Positions 51,801-60,726 are shown, counted from the stretch's first letter. The stretch: DNA of 64,000 bases from CALOCY01 sp942491975 (GCA_942491975.1 CALOCY010000004.1:1054001-1118000); one strand, 5' to 3'. Notes: generated from the sequence alone by a model not told the origin. Translations and numbers: made by a program.

Positions 51801-53313
51801 TGATGTTCTGGGAATAAATGCAGGGCTTACAATTAAATTTCCACAAACAGCGTATTCTTTTACCGATACGGTCTCTTTTCGGAATGAACTGATGATTTTT
51901 GATAAAATTTCCATAACGGATGAGTATGGAAACGAAGGTGTATTTGACGGGACAATCAGGCATACCAATTTCGGTGAGATGGATTACGATCTTTCTGTAT
52001 CATCACCACAGCTGTTATTGCTGAATACCACGTATGAAGACAACGAACAATTTTACGGGAAAGCATTTGGTAGTGGGGTAGTTGATATTACTGGTCATGG
52101 AAAGCTTGTGAAAATTAACGGAACACTGCAAACAATGCCGGGAACCCGGCTATATGTTCCAATCGAAAATGCTGAAGACATTATTGAAAACACATTTATA
52201 CAATTTGTCTCCAAAGAAGAGGAAAAAACAGTTGTTGAAACAGAAGAACCGGCGATTATTGAGCCTCATGGGGTTGAGGTTAGTTTTGATGTAAATGCCA
52301 CAACAGATGCCTCGTTTCAGATTATTATGGATTCACAAACGGGCGATGTGATAAAGGGAAGCGGAAATGGAAATCTGCAATTGATGATGGACCGGTTTGG
52401 AAAATTTGAGATGTACGGGGCATATACCATTCAGGAGGGGGACTACCTGTTTTCATTGCAAAACGTAATCAATAAAAACTTTAAAATTGAGCCGGGAGGA
52501 ACAATTAATTGGGAAGGAGACCCTTACAATGCAAAAATAGATGTTAATGCATTATATAGCCGGAGGGTTTCACTGTACGATCTTTTTTTGGGGGTTTATG
52601 AAGAGGATATTTATCGGCAACGCATACCTGTCGATTGCCGGATACACCTTACCGGGATACTCTCCAATCCGAATATTGGTTTTGCTATTGATTTCCCTAC
52701 AGCTGAAGACCATATTAAAGATGAATTTCAACAATATGTAAACACAGAAGAAGACCTGAACAGGCAAATGTTATCGCTATTGATACTGGGACGATTTTAT
52801 ACTCCCGAACATTTACGCGGAAGTACTGAATACCAAAGCAATGATGTGGCTGTTGTGGGCAATACGGCAAGCGAACTTTTTTCCAATCAGTTGAGTAACT
52901 GGCTGTCGCAGATTAGCAATTCGTGGGATTTCGGGGTGAACTACCGGCCGGGAAATGAGATTACCGATGATGAAATAGAATTGGCATTAAGCACACAGGT
53001 ATTCAACGATAAAGTAACAATAAATGGTAACGTAAGTAATAACATCCGTACGGCAGACAAACAAAATGACTTTATAGGTGACTTTGAAGTATTGGTAAAA
53101 TTGACCCGAAAACTTCAATTGAAAGCTTATAGCCGTGCCAATGACAACCTCATCTACGATAGTTCCCCTACAACACAAGGGTTTGGTATATCTTACCACG
53201 AAGAATTTGACTCATGGGGCAGACTATTTAGAAAATATCTTGCACGGTCGCAAAAAAAAGAGAACGAAGAAAAAAGAAAACGTGAGAAGGAAGCAAAAAA
53301 GGCAAATCAATGA
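48898..53313 (+). CDS. tamB: Translocation/assembly module protein TamB
   Basis: A 1471-residue AsmA-like inner-membrane anchored protein that spans the periplasm. It has an N-terminal helix (IALIVLAVLIALPLLGYLVF), a long beta-taco of repeated amphipathic strands, and the C-terminal DUF490/TamB domain from about residue 1070 (GTRLYVPIENAEDIIENTFI, PTAEDHIKDEFQQYVNTEED), ending in a charged KKENEEKRKREKEAKKA tail. TamB-type proteins help insert barrels or move lipids to the outer membrane. The frame opens at TAA 48859-48861 and contains no ATG before the helix: TTG 48898 is usable, but homologues usually start with basic residues, which would need ATT 48874 (I-K-K-S-H-K). The start is therefore uncertain. 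Confidence 0.9.
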   Translation: MIVLAVLIALPLLGYLVFQTKMVQTYVVNRVAGRLSERLDAKIHVGGVNVGFWNKLILEDVMVEDQSGDTLLAVERVNGRINSLSFRNKKIAFEYLSFKNAYSHLYRNRGEAFNFEFLKIALASSDTLNIIPDSLKTASNWNLRCNNFRFAGMQFHFLDEETGHQFDVSHLDLAIQDIVVEDDTIAFVIDNLKLDGRSGIVVNDLKAICTIFPDKIELRNVTAATTKSLLNLEYLLADLKRYNQNRDIGSIRVDARIKKSQINFQEIATIVAPLKGMDLNVQLSGHIYGCLSDIKGKNMNVRFGEYSSMNGEFYMNGFPDMENAYLYLDIYESTTDFRDISNIRLPQEMSVAQLIFPDGFYDAGQLHYKGNFTGFLSDFVAYGNLTGDVGDISSDLSFRPEEDGNVAFSGHLKTQNLMLNQLLGDEMIGEITMNARVSGTAQSKGGFEGNMDGIINSIELNKYKLKNVLLKGMFDEKRFDGTLNVDDKNLGMLFNGKVDFNPEIPQFNFFADFEHANLNALNIMKGEGVVDCKIHADFEGSNIDNAHGEIKISETRYTNENGSIRLNDFGLKTQLGGEQGHIRLRSDYVDADIDGNYKLLQLASSIKNIAAYYLPSSGIAVDTASPFNNYFTYNITLKDVNGITEVLFPDVKAKTPAVFKGAVNEREHLFRLTGHVPELWLNGRKITNTTINAHPQDGQLNVKLRSEKINLTEKLRVFNLSVHAVAEEDQLDFNVYWNNWHEKTYSGEFLTSTHFYNEEGKPDAIVDVKSSGVYIADSLWAIGSTHVLIDSTEVNIAPWVIKHNNQKIQLEGAISMDTKKRLNLKMEGFSLSNLDLIHGEETGVGGIVNGEGGIFDFYNNRLFYSDATIKNFTLDGKHYGDLVLINKWDKQTGNINSELKLVNEGKNPLNISGSFDPSNRQLDYVAVFNEMPLVVLNSVLENSFSNVKGKGTGQLHIGGNLDEVLLSGDVLGINAGLTIKFPQTAYSFTDTVSFRNELMIFDKISITDEYGNEGVFDGTIRHTNFGEMDYDLSVSSPQLLLLNTTYEDNEQFYGKAFGSGVVDITGHGKLVKINGTLQTMPGTRLYVPIENAEDIIENTFIQFVSKEEEKTVVETEEPAIIEPHGVEVSFDVNATTDASFQIIMDSQTGDVIKGSGNGNLQLMMDRFGKFEMYGAYTIQEGDYLFSLQNVINKNFKIEPGGTINWEGDPYNAKIDVNALYSRRVSLYDLFLGVYEEDIYRQRIPVDCRIHLTGILSNPNIGFAIDFPTAEDHIKDEFQQYVNTEEDLNRQMLSLLILGRFYTPEHLRGSTEYQSNDVAVVGNTASELFSNQLSNWLSQISNSWDFGVNYRPGNEITDDEIELALSTQVFNDKVTINGNVSNNIRTADKQNDFIGDFEVLVKLTRKLQLKAYSRANDNLIYDSSPTTQGFGISYHEEFDSWGRLFRKYLARSQKKENEEKRKREKEAKKANQ

Positions 53314-53425
53314 TAATTCAGATCGAATGACTAAAATAGAATGATCTATTGAAAATACTTTAATTTTACGGTGCATAATAAAAAGACACTATGCCCGTTT
53401 TTTTTGTGGTACGATTAAAATCTAA

Positions 53426-54148
53426 ATGAATATGTTGAATCTGTTATTTATGCAAGGCAACCAGGCTGTTGCTGAAACAGCTGAAGCGTTGGCTGCAACT
53501 GCTCCTGGTCAGGAAGGGATATCATTAAAATTTGTGCAATTGGCCTTCAAAGGTGGTTGGATTATGATACCGATCCTGGCACTATCTTTTATTGCAGTCT
53601 ATATTTTTATCAACAGGTACTATGCTATACGGCGGGCTTCCAGATTTGATGCTTCGTTAATGGACCGTATTAACGATTACATTAAGGAGGGAAAAGTTGA
53701 TGCAGCGATGGCACTCTGTAAATCAGCAGACTCTCCTGTTGCCCGAATGATTGAAAAAGGAATTACCCGTATTGGCAGGCCAATGACCGATGTAAATGCG
53801 GCCATAGAAAATGTGGGAAACCTTGAAATCTCAAAACTCGAAAAAGGGTTGCCGGCATTGGCAAGTGTTGCCGGTGGTGCCCCCATGCTCGGATTCTTAG
53901 GCACGGTAATGGGCATGATCAAAGCTTTTTATGATATGTCCAGTGCTGGTAACAATATTGACGTAACACTGCTTTCGACAGGTATTTATCAGGCAATGGT
54001 AACAACTGTAGCCGGCCTTATTGTGGGGATCATCGCCTATTTTGCATACAACATTATTGTTTCGAGGGTTGAAAAAGTGATATTTAAGATGGAAGCAACA
54101 ACCTCCAATTTTATGGACTTGTTAAATGAACCCATTAATCAACAATAG
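53426..54148 (+). CDS. exbB: MotA/TolQ/ExbB proton channel protein
   Basis: A 240-residue inner-membrane protein with three helices. The first (GGWIMIPILALSFIAVYIFI) is followed by a cytoplasmic loop with VAAMALCKSADSPVARMIEKG. The second and third hold the channel signature SVAGGAPMLGFLGTVMGMIKAF and IYQAMVTTVAGLIVGIIAYFAYN. It powers TonB-dependent outer-membrane transport. First gene of exbB-exbD-tonB, 3 bases before exbD. Confidence 0.93.
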   Translation: MNMLNLLFMQGNQAVAETAEALAATAPGQEGISLKFVQLAFKGGWIMIPILALSFIAVYIFINRYYAIRRASRFDASLMDRINDYIKEGKVDAAMALCKSADSPVARMIEKGITRIGRPMTDVNAAIENVGNLEISKLEKGLPALASVAGGAPMLGFLGTVMGMIKAFYDMSSAGNNIDVTLLSTGIYQAMVTTVAGLIVGIIAYFAYNIIVSRVEKVIFKMEATTSNFMDLLNEPINQQ

Positions 54149-54151
54149 TTT

Positions 54152-54559
54152 ATGGCACTGAAGCGAAGAAATAAAGTAGATGCAAAATTTAGCATGTCAT
54201 CAATGACAGATATTGTATTTCTGCTGTTGATATTCTTCATGGTGACATCTACACTTATTGCACCCAATGCAATGAAAGTATTGCTTCCGCAAAGCAACAA
54301 CCAGACATCGGCCAAATCATCAGCTGCAATATCAATTAGCAAAGACCTGAAATACTACATTAATATTGATGGTAAGCTCAGACAAATCTCTTTTGTAGAT
54401 ATTGATGCGGCATTTAAAGACATTGTAGCCTCTAACCCTGAGATATTTGTTGCCCTTCATGCTGATAAGTCAATTGCATACGATGAGGTGGTAAAAGTGC
54501 TTAGTATAGGGAAACGAAATCGTGTGAAAATGATCCTGGCTACCGCTCCTGAACGTTGA
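54152..54559 (+). CDS. exbD: ExbD/TolR biopolymer transport protein
   Basis: A 135-residue protein with a single N-terminal helix (MTDIVFLLLIFFMVTSTLI) that contains the essential Asp (SMTDIVF), then a periplasmic domain (INIDGKLRQISFVDIDAAF, VALHADKSIAYDEVVKVLS). It partners ExbB and the TonB-like protein 10 bases downstream. Confidence 0.94.
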   Translation: MALKRRNKVDAKFSMSSMTDIVFLLLIFFMVTSTLIAPNAMKVLLPQSNNQTSAKSSAAISISKDLKYYINIDGKLRQISFVDIDAAFKDIVASNPEIFVALHADKSIAYDEVVKVLSIGKRNRVKMILATAPER

Positions 54560-54569
54560 TTTACTGCGA

Positions 54570-55541
54570 ATGAAACTGCCTGAAGGAAATAGAAGGGGAC
54601 TGTTTGGGACAATAATATTTCATGTTATTGTGCTGGTACTATTGCTTATATTAGGCTTTTACACCCCCCTGCCACTTCCTGAAGAACAAGGGATTCTTGT
54701 AAATTTTGGTAACGCTTCCACAGGGTTGGGAAAATATGAACCTTCTCGTCCCCGTCATTCGGTGCCTAAACCTGTAAAAAAAGAGGAAGAAGTTGTTCCG
54801 CCTAAAGTTAAAACAGTATCACCCAAAAGTACCCCGGCACCCAGACAGGATGAAGGAAAACAAGAGGTGATTACACAGGATTATGAAAAATCGGCAGCGA
54901 TTGATGCAGGAAAAAAGAAGCGGGAAGAAGAAGCTGAACGTAAGCGAAAAGAAGAACTGGAAAAAGAGCGCAAACGCCAGGAAGAGATAGAAGTTGAGCG
55001 TAAACGGGAGGAGACGATTAAAGCCGAACGTTTGCGTCAGGAAAAACTGGAACAGGAGCGTAAACGGCAAGAGGAGCTGGAGCGTCAACGTAAAATCAAT
55101 GAGATAAACAGCCGTACCCAAAATGCTTTTGGAAATAGTAGCGTATCCGGAAAATCGGATAATCCGGGGAGCAACAGTCAGGGGGTAACTTATCCGGGCG
55201 GAAATCAGGGAAGCCTTGCAGGCACTCCCAATGTTGATAACTATGGTCCCGGAGGAGGGGAAGGGAACGGTATTTCATACAACCTTTCCGGCAGGACAGC
55301 CAAAAGTATCCCAAAACCATACTATCCGGGAAATGAAGAGGGAATAGTAGTGGTGCAGGTTACTGTAAATAAATACGGGAAAGTAGTAAAAGCTGATCCC
55401 GGGGTGCGGGGATCAACAACCTATGATGCCAGTTTGTTAAATGCGGCTAAAAATGCGGCATTAAAAGCAAAATTCAATATTGATGAAAATGCCCCTGCCT
55501 TTCAACAAGGGACTATAACCTACAGGTTCGTGTTGGATTGA
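54570..55541 (+). CDS. TonB family energy transducer
   Basis: A 323-residue protein with an N-terminal signal anchor (FHVIVLVLLLILGFY), a proline- and lysine-rich stretch (KPVKKEEEVVPPKVK), a long K/R/E repeat coiled region (about 110-175, pattern E-R-K-R-x-E-E) resembling TolA, a glycine/asparagine linker, and a C-terminal TonB domain (PYYPGNEEGIVVVQVTVNKY, LLNAAKNAALKAKFN). The layout is between TonB and TolA; the C-terminal domain and exbBD context favour TonB. In a group without recognised Tol-Pal it may serve either. Confidence 0.85.
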   Translation: MKLPEGNRRGLFGTIIFHVIVLVLLLILGFYTPLPLPEEQGILVNFGNASTGLGKYEPSRPRHSVPKPVKKEEEVVPPKVKTVSPKSTPAPRQDEGKQEVITQDYEKSAAIDAGKKKREEEAERKRKEELEKERKRQEEIEVERKREETIKAERLRQEKLEQERKRQEELERQRKINEINSRTQNAFGNSSVSGKSDNPGSNSQGVTYPGGNQGSLAGTPNVDNYGPGGGEGNGISYNLSGRTAKSIPKPYYPGNEEGIVVVQVTVNKYGKVVKADPGVRGSTTYDASLLNAAKNAALKAKFNIDENAPAFQQGTITYRFVLD

Positions 55542-55548
55542 TCTATTA

Positions 55549-55770
55549 AGAATAAAGGGATTTCGTTTTTTCTTCTTCAGTAATGAAGGAAATGAACCGG
55601 TGCATATTCATGTAGAAAAAGCTGATTGTTATGCTAAATTTTGGCTTGACCCGATTAGTGTTGTTGTTGATTATGGGTTCAATGGTAAAGAATTGAAACA
55701 AATCAGTATTCTTATTGAAGAGAATGAAATTTTGATAAAAAATAAATGGGATGAATACTTTAGCAAATAA
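55549..55770 (+). pseudogene. DUF4160 protein without a start codon
   Basis: The frame reads RIKGFRFFFFSNEGNEPVHI, HVEKADCYAKFWLDP and ends KWDEYFSK before TAA 55768-55770. It is DUF4160, commonly the first gene of a DUF4160-DUF2442 pair thought to be toxin-antitoxin-like. Family members begin MPxIxRIKGFRF; here the residues before RIKGF are encoded by the end of the tonB gene (CWIDLL) with no ATG, GTG or TTG in frame before a stop. Expression would need a non-standard start or translational coupling from tonB. Most likely N-terminally truncated. Overlaps the next gene by 20 bases. Confidence 0.7.
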
Positions 55771-55987
55771 ATCCGGTATTGCTTTGGCCAGTAAAATATG
55801 GTTTTCGGATGATATGATGTATGTTTTATTGCGTGATGGGAGGGAATTGGGTATTCCGCTTTTATGGTTTCCACGTTTAAGAAAAGCAACTAAAAAACAG
55901 TTAAATAACTGGCGTTTGATTGGTAATGGTATTGGAATACATTGGGAAGATATGGATGAAGATATATCCGTTTCAGCTCTTTTGTGA
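55751..55987 (+). CDS. DUF2442 domain protein
   Basis: A 78-residue DUF2442 protein (KIWFSDDMMYVLLRDGRELG, IPLLWFPRLRKATKKQLNNW, GNGIGIHWEDMDEDISVSAL). DUF2442 usually follows DUF4160 as a putative antitoxin partner; here the partner seems truncated. Its ATG overlaps the DUF4160 end (-20). A strong terminator follows at 56017. Confidence 0.88.
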   Translation: MNTLANKSGIALASKIWFSDDMMYVLLRDGRELGIPLLWFPRLRKATKKQLNNWRLIGNGIGIHWEDMDEDISVSALL

Positions 55988-56016
55988 AATTATACGAAAA
56001 AATATTATTTAGTGGT

Positions 56017-56045
56017 GATCCGATGAATGAAAGTCATCGGATCAT
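56017..56045 (+). terminator. Terminator after DUF2442
   Basis: TGATCCGATGA pairs perfectly with TCATCGGATCA (11 bp, 7-base loop), followed by TTTGTATT. It ends the exbB-tonB-DUF2442 transcript. Confidence 0.7.
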
Positions 56046-56145
56046 TTGTATTATATACCCCTATGTCGTCTTAAATTATGTAGTTTCTGTATCTATTCCT
56101 ATTTTTAAGGCACACAAATTCATAAATTAACTAAAAACTATAAAG

Positions 56146-57867
56146 ATGAGAAAAACTATTTTACTGGTTTTGACTGTATTGATCGGTTTTGTATTGCCAG
56201 CTGAAGCACAGCGTAAAAGAAAGCGGAAACCGGCATCGGTCACATATAAGATGGTGGTTAATGGCAAAGACATGGATGAGTACGGGAAAATTGTACTCAC
56301 CTATCGAAAAGAGGTGGTGAGTCTTGAAAGGATCAACCCAAACGCCGATAAAATAATTGATGCTGTCCCGAAAGAGATAACCTACATTGACTATATCAAC
56401 CAAAAGATATATCAGGTTTCCAGCCTGAATAATGGTGACTGTTTTCATACGGTTGACACGTTTGACCAATTGCCGAAACCTGAACTGACGGATGAAAAGG
56501 AGGAGATACTGGGGTATCCTTGTAGGAAAGCAACCGTTGAATTGTTTTCAAACCGGATCGATTTATGGTATACAACCGGAGCTTATATAAAGGGCAATCC
56601 TTACATTCGGGCTGGAAATATAGACGGGTTGGTGCTGAAAGTGGTGCGCAACGGCAACTTTGCCATTGTAGCCGATTCTATTCGTTATAAAAGAAAAAGA
56701 GGGGATGATGTATTGCTTCCTGAAAACCTTGGAGAAGAGGTGCCGGAAACCACATACGATGCTCGAAAGGTGGAGAACTATGTCAAAACGGTTAAGGTGT
56801 TCAACAATGAGCAGATAAGCTGGGGGAATGAAATCAGGAATCCCGAAGATGAAAACAGCAGCGAAACATTTCGTTATGCCGGGGGGACTATTATCCTGAG
56901 AAAGGTAAAACTGCCCGAGGTAACAGACGATTATACCATTTTTACGGAAATCACCCAATATTCAAACGGGGATGCTTACGATCGTACCGGGACAATCTTT
57001 ATGATACCTGCAGGTAAAAAGTACTCTTTTTTAGATGGATTACGTGAAGGGGCGAAGGCAATGCCTGTTTATTTGGATAAGGACAGCACAGCATATCAGG
57101 GGGTGGTCGCTACCGAAGAGTTTGAACCTGCAGTTGAGTTGACACGCTTTTTTACTCCCTTTGGTGTAGGTCATTTCAATAAGCGGAGAGAAGTGGAGGG
57201 GGTTGTATGGGAAGATTCGGCTACTTATAAACAGGATATAACCTATCTGATGCCATTGCTTAAAAATGAAATGTGGATAGGGGCATTCATTGGGAATTAC
57301 GATAAAGGGGGACATAAACTAAGCTTGAAGTTGAAATATCACCCGGGAAGCATGGAGGTGAATGAGAGTAAAACAAAACAGTGGATCATGCCTCTGTTTA
57401 ATACGCTCAATATTATGGAGATGGCCGGGCAAACATATGCTACTATGTTTAACGATGATTCGCTGAAAGTAGCTTTTAATATCCCCGAGGGGGTAAAAAA
57501 TGTGCGGATGCAATACATCTCTACCGGTCATGGTGGCTGGGGTGGCGGTGACGAATTCAACCAAAAACTGAACGAAGTGTTTGTGGATGGCAAAAAAGTA
57601 TTCAGTTATATTCCTTGGCGTTCTGATTGTGGCACATACCGAAAATACAATCCGGCATCCGGTAATTTTTGGAACGGTGTCTCTTCGTCTGACTTAAGCC
57701 GGTCGGGGTGGTGTCCCGGGGCAGTGACCAATCCGGTTACCATACCACTTTTCGATCTCAATGCAGGAAAACATGTTATGCAAATAGCTATACCGTTGGG
57801 TGCAAAAGAAGGCAACAGTTTTAGTTCATGGAATGTATCGGGGGTACTAATAGGTGACTATGAGTAA
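56146..57867 (+). CDS. PNGase F-like peptide:N-glycosidase, exported
   Basis: A 573-residue secreted protein (signal peptide MRKTILLVLTVLIGFVLPAEA). The N-terminal ~200 residues resemble the GLPGLI-type domain (TYKMVVNGKDM, LGYPCRKATVELFSNRIDLW). A middle region is rich in beta structure. The C-terminal ~250 residues match the two jelly-roll lobes of PNGase F: VRMQYISTGHGGWGGGDEFN, FVDGKKVFSYIPWRSDCGTY, SRSGWCPGAVTNPVTIPL. PNGase F cleaves N-glycans from asparagine. Catalytic Asp/Glu assignment needs an alignment. It complements GH92 and GH29 found 25 kb away. Confidence 0.82.
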   Translation: MRKTILLVLTVLIGFVLPAEAQRKRKRKPASVTYKMVVNGKDMDEYGKIVLTYRKEVVSLERINPNADKIIDAVPKEITYIDYINQKIYQVSSLNNGDCFHTVDTFDQLPKPELTDEKEEILGYPCRKATVELFSNRIDLWYTTGAYIKGNPYIRAGNIDGLVLKVVRNGNFAIVADSIRYKRKRGDDVLLPENLGEEVPETTYDARKVENYVKTVKVFNNEQISWGNEIRNPEDENSSETFRYAGGTIILRKVKLPEVTDDYTIFTEITQYSNGDAYDRTGTIFMIPAGKKYSFLDGLREGAKAMPVYLDKDSTAYQGVVATEEFEPAVELTRFFTPFGVGHFNKRREVEGVVWEDSATYKQDITYLMPLLKNEMWIGAFIGNYDKGGHKLSLKLKYHPGSMEVNESKTKQWIMPLFNTLNIMEMAGQTYATMFNDDSLKVAFNIPEGVKNVRMQYISTGHGGWGGGDEFNQKLNEVFVDGKKVFSYIPWRSDCGTYRKYNPASGNFWNGVSSSDLSRSGWCPGAVTNPVTIPLFDLNAGKHVMQIAIPLGAKEGNSFSSWNVSGVLIGDYE

Positions 57868-57993
57868 TGTAGTTACAGGGCAGTTACCTTACATGTAGAT
57901 TCGTTTTTTGAAGAAAATTATTTAAATTAACAACGTAATAGATGGTTTAGTCCAGGCGTGCAAAACAGTATAATTACAAATCAAAGAACAGGG

Positions 57994-58021
57994 GCCTCGT
58001 TGTAATAACGGGGCTTTTTTT
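57994..58021 (+). terminator. Rho-independent terminator
   Basis: GCCTCGTT pairs with AACGGGGC (one T.G pair) around GTAAT, followed by seven T. It lies 127 bases after the PNGase F-like gene. Confidence 0.85.
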
Positions 58022-58865
58022 GAATATTTCCTTTGAAGTTGTGCTTAATAACTGTCTGTCAGGGTTATTGGTATAACCAATGTAAAACCTGTCTGGCAAT
58101 TCACTATGAAGTATGTAAACAAAATAATACATGGTTAGATAAAAAAAGGAGAGACTCTAACATCTCTTCTTATATTGTGACTCAGCTGAGGCTCGAGCGT
58201 TTCTCGGCAATAAAATATATTCCAATGTGTTATCAACTTTTTATTTTGTCAGCAACGATGGACATTTTTCTCCATTTATCCTAATTTATAGAATAAAACT
58301 ATCTTCTTCTTAATATTTCAAAAATATATATACATAAAAAGGGGTTGTGGAAAATTCTTTTCGTAATAATACTACGCAAAAACACATACCTATAGATACC
58401 AAAAAAATCAGGTTTACAGAAAAAATTTATATCTAACCCGGGAACAAATGGGCGTGGTCATGGACATGCGGGGCTTTGCCCGTAAGGCCTTGTGTGATTT
58501 AAAAATTGCGGTATACAGCAAAAGATGAGGTTAAAGCCACATCCTTTGGTTGTGGATAATCCGATTTCAGCAAATCTTTCACTAAAACAATAGACTCATA
58601 ATAAGCAATAATTAAGTTAGTTAGAACTACATTGTTATATATATAACATGCGTATAGTTTCATTTTTTGTTTTAAAAAAAACTTATTTTATTTTGGAAAT
58701 ATAAAAAAATCTTACGATGTTTGTAGTTAAGGCAACAAAAAATGATTCTTTGTAAAGGAGTTATTGTGAATATTTAACAAACCATATACAAAGTATATAA
58801 CCTGTTATTGCCGCTAAAATAGGCTGTTTGAAGAGATATTGTAAACTTAATAACCACACAAAGAA
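58022..58865. other. Long gene-free region before the eCIS operon
   Basis: About 840 A+T-rich bases with no recognisable gene. It includes perfect palindrome GTTATATATATAAC (58634-58647), ATATAC-AAA-GTATAT (58784-58798) and a GGGC-TTT-GCCC hairpin near 58470. No clear TAnnTTTG box was found. It probably carries the control region of the eCIS operon. Confidence 0.4.
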
Positions 58866-60704
58866 GTGATACACGAAGTATTTGAATTGTTAAAAGACAA
58901 GTTGAACACCTACTTTAGAACCCTGGGCATACTCGAAGATAAAGTAGATTTTGTTGTGGCAGATACTACTGATGAAACCCTTAAGTTTCCACTCAATCAG
59001 CTTACCCCGACACTTATCAATATAGAAGAAGAACGTATTATGCGACAACCTGACCTGTATAGCGGCAGGTCGGGGAGTACAATTACAAGTGAGAACGCCC
59101 CCGAGATAAGGATTAACCTGTTGGTGCTTTTTGTTTCCAAATTTAGCGACTATCCCGAAGGATTAAACTTTTTGTCGCATGTAATCAAGTTCTTTCAGGT
59201 CAACCGTGTTTTTGACCACCACAACACGCCCACGCTCAGCCCGGAAATAGAAAAACTGATTATGGAGTTATCACCACCTGTGTTGCAGGAACAGGATGCT
59301 GTATGGAATGCATTGCGTACTTCCTACCTGCCTTCGGTACTCTACAAAATAAAAATGCTCGTCTATGTCGATCAGGAATCGTATCAGGCAGCAAGCCAGG
59401 TGACAGATGTTGGTGTAAGCTTAAATGAGGGCGAATTTCAAATGCCGGGACAGGTGACCGATGTGGACATGGATATAAGCCAGGTCAATGCACCGCCCCT
59501 CCCCCAAACAGATATTCCCGTTAAAGATAATTCCCTGTTTGTGGACTATGATACCCCTGCCATTGTTGATATCACAGACAGTGAAGCAGGTATTACCTAT
59601 CAGCTATTTACATCCGAAGAAGAACAAGCCAGCGGAGAGGCAGTCACTTCCGAAAGCGATGGGGAAATTGTTACACTTACCAGCGACAACCTCATAGCCG
59701 ATACCGATTTTAGAATAAAAGCCACCAATCTGGCAACCGGGGGCGAAACCTGGTTAGAAAATACAGTGTCCGTTGAAGTTAATAATACCGGGATTGATAT
59801 AAATACTAACCTGCCGGTTAGCGGTTCGTCCATTGTAACTTACAACGAACAGGCAACCATCCGGGTAGAAAATAGTCAGGATGGTGTGGAATACCAGCTA
59901 ATTGGTAATGACGGTACTCTCCACGGCAACCCTGTTCCCGGGGTGGAGGGACAAGCCATAGACTTGCTTAGTAATAACCTTGAGGGCGATACCACTTTTA
60001 GCATTGAAGCCAGGCTGGATGAAATAACGGCTACTTTAAACAATACAGCTACAGTATTGGTAGGACGTTTATATAATAATGACTATGGTGATTATATTGA
60101 TTTTAATAACCCGTCGGAGCTTATAATTACAGGGGATCAGACCATTGAAATGTGGATCAAACCGGATGCTTTTGACGTTTATAATGGTCAAGCTCTCTAT
60201 TTCAAAGGTTATAGTGACTATTCAGCATACATCTTTATAATGCCTGATGGAAGCATGTTTTACCAATATAAAACAGGAACAGGTAGTTTTATAGCATTAT
60301 ACACAGAACAGCTTCCCGGACCGGATCAATGGATACATCTTGCTGTTACCCGTGATACCACCAACAACGGGCTTGTGCAATGGCACATTAACGGGCAGCC
60401 CGTTGCCAATACACCTACAAGAGGAGAGATGGTTTTAGATGGAGATAGCCATGCAGTTATAGGAGGAAGAACTGACTCTTCGAATCTTATAGGTTTGGTA
60501 GCCGAAGTACGTGTATGGAATATTGCCCGTACAGCTCAACAAATAGAAGACAATATGGGCAAGCGCCTTGATGGCCCGCAAAACGGATTGGTGGCTTATT
60601 GGAAAATGGATGAGGGCACAGGTACTACGGTTAACGACTCTTCGGGAAATGACCTTCACGGTACTATGCAAGGTTCAACATGGTTGGGTGAAACAACTGA
60701 GTAA
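58866..60704 (+). CDS. Pvc16-like DUF4255 tail-terminator fused to Ig-like repeats and a LamG domain
   Basis: A 612-residue protein starting at GTG 58866. Residues 1 to ~180 are DUF4255 (IHEVFELLKDKLNTYFRTLG, SAPEIRINLLVLF-like ENAPEIRINLLVLFVSKF), the Pvc16/Afp16 cap protein of contractile injection systems. Residues ~221-305 and ~306-400 are two related beta domains (DYDTPAIVDITDSEAGITYQ; TYNEQATIRVENSQDGVEYQ). Residues ~401-612 form a Laminin_G_3/jelly-roll domain (YIDFNNPSELIITGDQTIEM, WIHLAVTRDTTNNGLVQWHI, AEVRVWNIARTAQQIEDNM, GLVAYWKMDEGTGTTVNDSS). Pvc16 normally is only DUF4255. The extension would sit at the distal end of the particle and may bind glycans or a surface. First gene of the operon. 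Confidence 0.88.
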   Translation: MIHEVFELLKDKLNTYFRTLGILEDKVDFVVADTTDETLKFPLNQLTPTLINIEEERIMRQPDLYSGRSGSTITSENAPEIRINLLVLFVSKFSDYPEGLNFLSHVIKFFQVNRVFDHHNTPTLSPEIEKLIMELSPPVLQEQDAVWNALRTSYLPSVLYKIKMLVYVDQESYQAASQVTDVGVSLNEGEFQMPGQVTDVDMDISQVNAPPLPQTDIPVKDNSLFVDYDTPAIVDITDSEAGITYQLFTSEEEQASGEAVTSESDGEIVTLTSDNLIADTDFRIKATNLATGGETWLENTVSVEVNNTGIDINTNLPVSGSSIVTYNEQATIRVENSQDGVEYQLIGNDGTLHGNPVPGVEGQAIDLLSNNLEGDTTFSIEARLDEITATLNNTATVLVGRLYNNDYGDYIDFNNPSELIITGDQTIEMWIKPDAFDVYNGQALYFKGYSDYSAYIFIMPDGSMFYQYKTGTGSFIALYTEQLPGPDQWIHLAVTRDTTNNGLVQWHINGQPVANTPTRGEMVLDGDSHAVIGGRTDSSNLIGLVAEVRVWNIARTAQQIEDNMGKRLDGPQNGLVAYWKMDEGTGTTVNDSSGNDLHGTMQGSTWLGETTE

Positions 60705-60726
60705 TAACAACAAACAACAAACACTT

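Noticed and set aside
58033..58284. An 83-codon plus-strand frame
   Set aside because: No recognisable domain, odd amino-acid make-up, and it lies inside an A+T-rich control-type region with a terminator just before it.
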